A DNA stretch of 64,000 nt from Yersinia frederiksenii ATCC 33641 (GTDB lineage: Bacteria > Pseudomonadota > Gammaproteobacteria > Enterobacterales > Enterobacteriaceae). Made by a program: the position numbers and the translations under genes. The notes under the pieces are model-generated. The model did no database searches. It was not told the DNA's origin and saw only the letters and a program-made list of their open reading frames with translations. The stretch covers positions 186,001 to 250,000 of the forward strand of contig NZ_KN150731.1 of assembly GCF_000754805.1 (NCBI RefSeq), written 5' to 3'. Of this stretch, positions 59,731-64,000 are shown one piece after another (position 1 is the first letter of the stretch; each line of letters begins with the position of its first letter).

Positions 59731-60174
59731 AAAAACTCCTATTAAAAATGCATAACCGTATTACGGGTTTAGTATGCCGGGGATATTCAAATCCAGTCCA
59801 TTGACGGCCTAGTATTTGAACAAAGTATGGCTTACCCCAATGTTTATTTCACTACTTAACTGATTTCCGACTGCGTGCTTAATCTTTTACCACTTCAATG
59901 GGCCGCAGCTTAGCGGTTTATACTTCAACCAATATTAAACGGCAGTTTAACTTTCTTAAAGAAAGAAATATCACTCCAATAAATGAAAGCGTAAGAACTA
60001 ATGACTTTTATGTGACCTTTCCTACAAATAAAAAGCATACTTTAAGACATGCCCCTATGGCGGTATACACTTAAAAAAGTATATCTTTTCATGGTGTTAA
60101 TTTTACTATTCCGACGTGGTTCACGGAAAGTCTTGTTGCTATTTTATCCCTTGAGGGGAAATAAGGTCATTGCT
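59731..60174. other. slyB-anmK divergent intergenic region
   Basis: 444 bases. It holds the candidate PhoP-controlled slyB promoter (59919-59952) and, near 60000-60170, the anmK leader. The anmK frame stays open back to 60049, but this looks non-coding. No separate small gene is supported. Confidence 0.45.
59936..59952 (-). promoter_or_regulatory. Candidate PhoP box of slyB
   Basis: On the minus strand AGTTAAACTGCCGTTTA is a direct repeat of (T/G)GTTTA-like hexamers with five-base spacing. TATAAA follows 13 bases later (about 59917-59922), which is the usual PhoP box to -10 distance. Confidence 0.5.
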
Positions 60175-61287
60175 ATGAAATCAGGCCGTTTTATTGGAGT
60201 GATGTCAGGAACCAGTCTGGATGGGATTGATGTCGTGCTGGCTGCTATTGACCAACGCATGGTGGCTCAGCAGGCCAGCTACAGCCATCCAATGCCAGTG
60301 CAATTGAAGAAAGACATTCTTGGCATGTGTCAGGGCCAGTCGACCACCTTATCGGCGGTCGGTAAGCTCGATGCCGAATTGGGGATATTATTTGCTGAGG
60401 CGGTACTGGGTTTGTTGGCCAAAGAGGGGTTGACGGCGCAGGACATCACAGCGATTGGCTGCCATGGGCAAACCGTGTGGCATGAACCGTTGGGGGAGCC
60501 CGCTTTTACGATGCAATTAGGGGATAATAACCGCATCGCAGCGATGACCCACATTGCCACCGTTGGGGATTTCCGCCGCCGTGATATGGCTTATGGCGGG
60601 CAGGGTGCGCCTTTAGTCCCGGCCTTCCACCATGCATTATTAGCCCACCCCACTGAACGGCGCATGGTATTGAACATTGGCGGCATCGCGAATTTATCGA
60701 TGCTGCTACCTGATTTACCGGTGCGTGGCTTTGACACCGGCCCAGGAAATATGTTGCTGGATGCCTGGATTTGGCGCAACCGTTCCCTCCCTTATGACAA
60801 AGATGCCGCTTGGGCGCAGCAAGGGCAGGTCAATCAATCACTGCTTGAGCTTATGTACAGTGACCCCTATTTTGCGTTACCGGCCCCGAAAAGTACCGGG
60901 CGTGAGTATTTCAATGCGGGATGGCTGGATAAGCAATTGGCTAAAATTCCAGGAATAAAACCTGAAGATATCCAGGCGACGCTGGCTGAGTTAACTGCGC
61001 TATCAATAGCAGAGCAGGTTCAACTGGCTGGGGGCTGTGATCGTCTGTTGGTCTGCGGCGGCGGCGCGCGTAACCCGCTGGTGATGGCGCGGATGTCGGC
61101 TTTGCTACCAGGTACTGAAGTGTGTGTGACGGATGATTTCGGTGTTAGTGGCGATGATATGGAAGCATTAGCCTTCGCCTGGCTGGCATTTCGCACTTTA
61201 TCAGGTAAATCGGGCAATTTACCCTCAGTGACTGGCGCGAGTTGCGAGACCATTTTAGGAGCAGTCTATCCTGTATCGTCACGATGA
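60175..61287 (+). CDS. anmK: Anhydro-N-acetylmuramic acid kinase
   Basis: 370-residue ASKHA-fold kinase that converts recycled 1,6-anhydroMurNAc to MurNAc-6-phosphate in cell-wall recycling. It opens with [19 protein letters not shown] and includes [22 protein letters not shown] and LVCGGGARN. The frame extends upstream to 60049, but ATG 60175 matches the family start and has AAGG eight bases upstream. Confidence 0.95.
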   Translation: MKSGRFIGVMSGTSLDGIDVVLAAIDQRMVAQQASYSHPMPVQLKKDILGMCQGQSTTLSAVGKLDAELGILFAEAVLGLLAKEGLTAQDITAIGCHGQTVWHEPLGEPAFTMQLGDNNRIAAMTHIATVGDFRRRDMAYGGQGAPLVPAFHHALLAHPTERRMVLNIGGIANLSMLLPDLPVRGFDTGPGNMLLDAWIWRNRSLPYDKDAAWAQQGQVNQSLLELMYSDPYFALPAPKSTGREYFNAGWLDKQLAKIPGIKPEDIQATLAELTALSIAEQVQLAGGCDRLLVCGGGARNPLVMARMSALLPGTEVCVTDDFGVSGDDMEALAFAWLAFRTLSGKSGNLPSVTGASCETILGAVYPVSSR

Positions 61288-61294
61288 CAGTGCT

Positions 61295-61319
61295 AAGCTG
61301 CCATAGATTAAGGCAGCTT
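61295..61319 (+). repeat. Hairpin between anmK and mliC
   Basis: Perfect 8-bp stem AAGCTGCC (61295-61302) / GGCAGCTT (61312-61319), no clear T tail. Possibly a weak terminator or processing site. Confidence 0.45.
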
Positions 61320-61345
61320 ATTCACTCAATAAGGACGACATCATA

Positions 61346-61645
61346 ATGAAACGCTTTCTTTGTATAACAGCGGTAATGGCGCTGGCGGGATGTAGCTTGG
61401 TACAACCGAAGAACGAAACTTTGCATTATCAATGCGGAACGACCAAGCTGACGGTAATGCAGGACAATAAGCAAGATAAGGTCAGTTTTGTTTTAGACGG
61501 TGCACAGTTGACGTTGCCGCAAGTCCGTGCCGCATCTGGCAGCAAATACAGTGATGGGCATTACACTTTCTGGTCGAAAGGAAACAGTGCTTTTGTTGAG
61601 CGTGGCGATAAAGTCATTATCAATGATTGTGTTTTGATCAAGTAA
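61346..61645 (+). CDS. mliC: Membrane-bound C-type lysozyme inhibitor MliC
   Basis: 99-residue lipoprotein with lipobox LAGC (Cys16). The mature part fits the MliC/PliC fold; the lysozyme-contacting Ser and Lys lie in AASGSKYSDGHYTFWSKGN. Cys in YQCG and NDC likely form the disulfide. Protects peptidoglycan from host lysozyme. Orthologue of E. coli ydhA; same neighbours. Confidence 0.9.
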   Translation: MKRFLCITAVMALAGCSLVQPKNETLHYQCGTTKLTVMQDNKQDKVSFVLDGAQLTLPQVRAASGSKYSDGHYTFWSKGNSAFVERGDKVIINDCVLIK

Positions 61646-61735
61646 TCGGGCTATTGTCAGTTCAGGGTGATTGTGATTCTGTTGCTGCAAGGGCAGAATG
61701 ATAATCACTGCTTTCCTGCGCGTTATAGAGTTTAT

Positions 61736-62389
61736 ATGACTGACAATAATGAATTTGATGTTGCAGATTTGCGCCGTGAATATATTCGTGGTGGTCTACG
61801 CCGTAGCGATTTAACCGAAAATCCATTGGAATTATTTGAGCGCTGGCTAAAACAGGCCTGTGATGCCCGGCTGCCCGACCCAACCGCCATGTGTGTGGCA
61901 ACCGTTGATGCTAATGGTCAGCCTTATCAGCGCATTGTGCTACTCAAGCATTATGATGATCAAGGTATGGTGTTTTACACCAATTTAGGTAGCCGCAAAG
62001 CGCAGCAACTAGCTGAAAATCCACATATCAGCTTGTTATTCCCTTGGCATATGTTGGACCGACAAGTCATTTTCCTTGGCAAAGCTGAACGGCTTACCCC
62101 CCTCGAAGTGCTGAAATACTTCAGCTCCCGCCCGAAAGATAGCCAGATTGGTGCTTGGGTATCCCAGCAATCTTCACGGATTTCAGCCCGTGGAGTGCTG
62201 GAAAGTAAATTTCTCGAGCTAAAACAAAAATTCCAGCACGGTGAAGTCCCTCTGCCCAGTTTTTGGGGTGGGTTTCGCGTTAAGTTCGATTCTGTCGAGT
62301 TTTGGCAAGGCGGCGAACATCGTCTGCATGACCGCTTTATTTATCAGCGGGATGCAGATGCATGGAAAATTGACCGTTTAGCCCCTTGA
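61736..62389 (+). CDS. pdxH: Pyridoxamine/pyridoxine 5'-phosphate oxidase
   Basis: 217-residue FMN enzyme making pyridoxal 5'-phosphate. Visible motifs are [40 protein letters not shown] and the C-terminal signature [13 protein letters not shown]. The frame is open to 61667, but ATG 61736 (MTDNNEFDV) gives the family length. It is grouped with pdxY, the salvage kinase, on the other side of tyrS. Confidence 0.96.
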   Translation: MTDNNEFDVADLRREYIRGGLRRSDLTENPLELFERWLKQACDARLPDPTAMCVATVDANGQPYQRIVLLKHYDDQGMVFYTNLGSRKAQQLAENPHISLLFPWHMLDRQVIFLGKAERLTPLEVLKYFSSRPKDSQIGAWVSQQSSRISARGVLESKFLELKQKFQHGEVPLPSFWGGFRVKFDSVEFWQGGEHRLHDRFIYQRDADAWKIDRLAP

Positions 62390-62418
62390 GAATGATGAAA
62401 TAATTGTGGTTAAACCTA

Positions 62419-62445
62419 GCGCTCGCGGGACGGGCGCTTTATTCT
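62419..62445 (+). terminator. Probable terminator of pdxH
   Basis: Stem AGCGCTCG / CGGGCGCT with a short loop and a TTATTCT tail, 30 bases after the stop. Confidence 0.55.
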
Positions 62446-62554
62446 ATACCTTCCTTGAGCACCTCTCGTAAAATACAATTTTTGTACCAGACAATGTTTG
62501 TCACAGAGAATTTTTGTAGCAGGCAATGTTTCGTAAAAGACAATGGAGTCGTTG

Positions 62555-63829
62555 ATGACCAGCAGCAACCTGATTAAACAATTGCAAGAGCGGGGCCTCG
62601 TTGCCCAGGTTACGGATGAAGACGCGTTAGCAGAGAGACTGGCGCAAGGGCCAATTTCACTGTATTGCGGTTTCGATCCTACCGCAGACAGCTTGCATTT
62701 GGGCCATCTGGTTCCATTGTTATGCCTAAAGCGTTTCCAACTGGCAGGGCATCGCCCGGTGGCCTTGGTTGGCGGTGCTACCGGCATGATTGGCGATCCC
62801 AGCTTTAAAGCCAACGAACGTAAGCTCAATACCGAAGATACCGTGAATGAGTGGGTCGAAAAAATCCGCCGACAGGTTTCGCCATTCCTGGATTTTGATT
62901 GCGGTGAAAACAGTGCGATTGCCGCCAATAACTATGACTGGTTTGGTGGCATGAATGTGCTGACGTTCTTGCGTGATATTGGCAAGCACTTCTCTGTTAA
63001 TCAGATGATTAATAAAGAAGCGGTGAAACAGCGCTTGAACCGCGATGACAGCGGTATTTCATTCACCGAGTTTTCATACAATCTGTTGCAAGCATACGAT
63101 TTCGCCTGCTTGAACAAAGCTTACGGTGTTGCACTGCAAATCGGTGGCTCGGACCAGTGGGGTAACATTACCTCTGGTATCGACTTGACTCGCCGCCTTC
63201 ACCAGCAGCAGGTTTATGGCCTGACCGTGCCGCTGATCACCAAAGCGGATGGCACCAAATTCGGTAAGACTGAAGGTGGTGCGGTATGGCTTGATCCGAA
63301 GAAAACCAGCCCTTACAAATTCTACCAGTTCTGGATAAATACTGCGGATGCTGACGTTTATCGCTTCCTGAAATTCTTTACTTTCATGAGCATGGAAGAG
63401 ATTAATGCGCTGGAAGAAGAAGACAAAAACAGTGGTAAAGCACCACGGGCGCAGTATGTGCTGGCCGAAAATGTGACCGGCATGGTCCATGGCGCTGAAG
63501 GTCTGGCGGCGGCCAAGCGTATTACGGATAGCTTGTTCTCAGGCAACCTGCATGACATGACCGAGGCTGATTTTGCCCAGCTGGCACAAGATGGTATGCC
63601 GACCATTGAGCTGAGTCGCGATGCAGATTTGCAACAAGCACTGGTGAATGCCGAGCTGGTGCCATCCCGCGGTCAGGCGCGCACCATGATTAACTCTAAT
63701 GCTGTTGCCATTAATGGTGAGAAGCAGTCAGACCCAGAATATACTTTCACTGATGCTGATCGCCTATTCGGCCGTTATACCTTATTGCGCCGTGGCAAAA
63801 AACATTATTGCCTGATTAGCTGGTTATAA
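62555..63829 (+). CDS. tyrS: Tyrosyl-tRNA synthetase
   Basis: 424-residue class Ic synthetase. The HIGH-type motif is LHLGHLVP, the KMSKS-type motif KFGKT ([11 protein letters not shown]), with [10 protein letters not shown] and the tyrosine-binding [12 protein letters not shown]-terminal S4-like RNA-binding domain follows ([19 protein letters not shown]). ATG 62555 has GGAG six bases upstream and gives the E. coli length; an in-frame ATG at 62543 is less likely. Confidence 0.97.
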   Translation: MTSSNLIKQLQERGLVAQVTDEDALAERLAQGPISLYCGFDPTADSLHLGHLVPLLCLKRFQLAGHRPVALVGGATGMIGDPSFKANERKLNTEDTVNEWVEKIRRQVSPFLDFDCGENSAIAANNYDWFGGMNVLTFLRDIGKHFSVNQMINKEAVKQRLNRDDSGISFTEFSYNLLQAYDFACLNKAYGVALQIGGSDQWGNITSGIDLTRRLHQQQVYGLTVPLITKADGTKFGKTEGGAVWLDPKKTSPYKFYQFWINTADADVYRFLKFFTFMSMEEINALEEEDKNSGKAPRAQYVLAENVTGMVHGAEGLAAAKRITDSLFSGNLHDMTEADFAQLAQDGMPTIELSRDADLQQALVNAELVPSRGQARTMINSNAVAINGEKQSDPEYTFTDADRLFGRYTLLRRGKKHYCLISWL

Positions 63830-63840
63830 GAATGAATTAA

Positions 63841-63871
63841 GATAAGGGGCAGAAATGTCCCTTATTTTTTT
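63841..63871 (+). terminator. Intrinsic terminator of tyrS
   Basis: Stem ATAAGGGGC / GTCCCTTAT with loop AGAAAT and a seven-T tail, just after the tyrS stop. Confidence 0.8.
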
Positions 63872-63897
63872 AAGCGCCCTTAACTTTAGGCCGTACC

Positions 63898-64000
63898 ATG
63901 AAAAATATACTTTCGATTCAATCACACGTTGTTTTTGGCCATGCAGGGAATAGCGCTGCTGAGTTTCCTATGCGCCGGATGGGGGTTAATGTCTGGCCAC
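63898..64000 (+). CDS. pdxY: Pyridoxal kinase 2 (PdxY), 3' end beyond window
   Basis: Only the first 34 codons are visible: [20 protein letters not shown] then [14 protein letters not shown]. This is the N-terminus of ribokinase-family pyridoxal kinases and matches E. coli PdxY, which also follows tyrS. The kinase phosphorylates pyridoxal in vitamin B6 salvage. The rest lies to the right of the window. Confidence 0.92.
   Translation, partial: MKNILSIQSHVVFGHAGNSAAEFPMRRMGVNVWP

Noticed and set aside
60049-60174. N-terminal extension of anmK by 42 codons
   Set aside because: The family starts at [14 protein letters not shown] and a ribosome-binding site precedes 60175.

Overview
The window is chromosomal DNA from an enteric bacterium, almost certainly a Yersinia. 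The arguments are a SlyA-type regulator that reads as Yersinia RovA (TTG start, 143 residues), a hemP-hmuRST hemin locus, ERIC repeats, and gene order that follows the Escherichia coli nlpC-to-pdxY segment nearly gene for gene. The species is not resolved. No prophage, integrase, insertion sequence or CRISPR array was seen, and most of the window is conserved core genome.

Layout: 1-7.3 kb holds the arnBCADTEF operon (arnB cut by the window edge), which adds 4-amino-4-deoxy-L-arabinose to lipid A. 7.4-10.5 kb holds nlpC, lplA and selO (ydiU). 10.6-14.9 kb is a Fur-boxed hemin locus on the minus strand (hemP, hmuR, hmuS, hmuT) with no hmuU or hmuV behind it. 15-25.5 kb holds aroH, ppsR, ppsA, the small RNA gene rprA, ydiK, ydiJ and menI. 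26-31.8 kb is the Fur-boxed sufABCDSE iron-sulfur assembly operon, followed by ldtE.

33.2-35.5 kb is an accessory patch between ldtE and lpp: a TetR regulator divergent from a DUF1471 secreted peptide and a nitronate monooxygenase-like enzyme, with two matching palindromes between them, then a broken fragment of an ABC-transporter ATPase. Next come lpp, pykF, three tandem tRNA-Val(GAC) genes, mdtK, ribE, cfa, punC/punR, purR, the 29-residue gene ynhF, sodB, mepH, grxD, rnt, gloA, nemA and nemR (35.5-52.2 kb).

52.3-54 kb carries eptA (lipid A phosphoethanolamine transferase), placed between nemR and ydhL and preceded by a PmrA-like box. The window therefore encodes both polymyxin-resistance lipid A modifications. 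The end holds ydhL, ydhF, the ydhIJK efflux set, rovA, slyB with a candidate PhoP box, anmK, mliC, pdxH, tyrS and the start of pdxY.

Functional themes are envelope modification (arn, eptA, lpp, ldtE, nlpC, mepH, slyB, mliC, cfa), iron and oxidative or electrophile stress (hmu, suf, sodB, grxD, nemRA-gloA), and the gluconeogenic/glycolytic switch (ppsA and pykF, both with candidate Cra sites). All product names come from recognising protein sequence and synteny by eye; no database search was run. Regulatory sites are pattern matches only.
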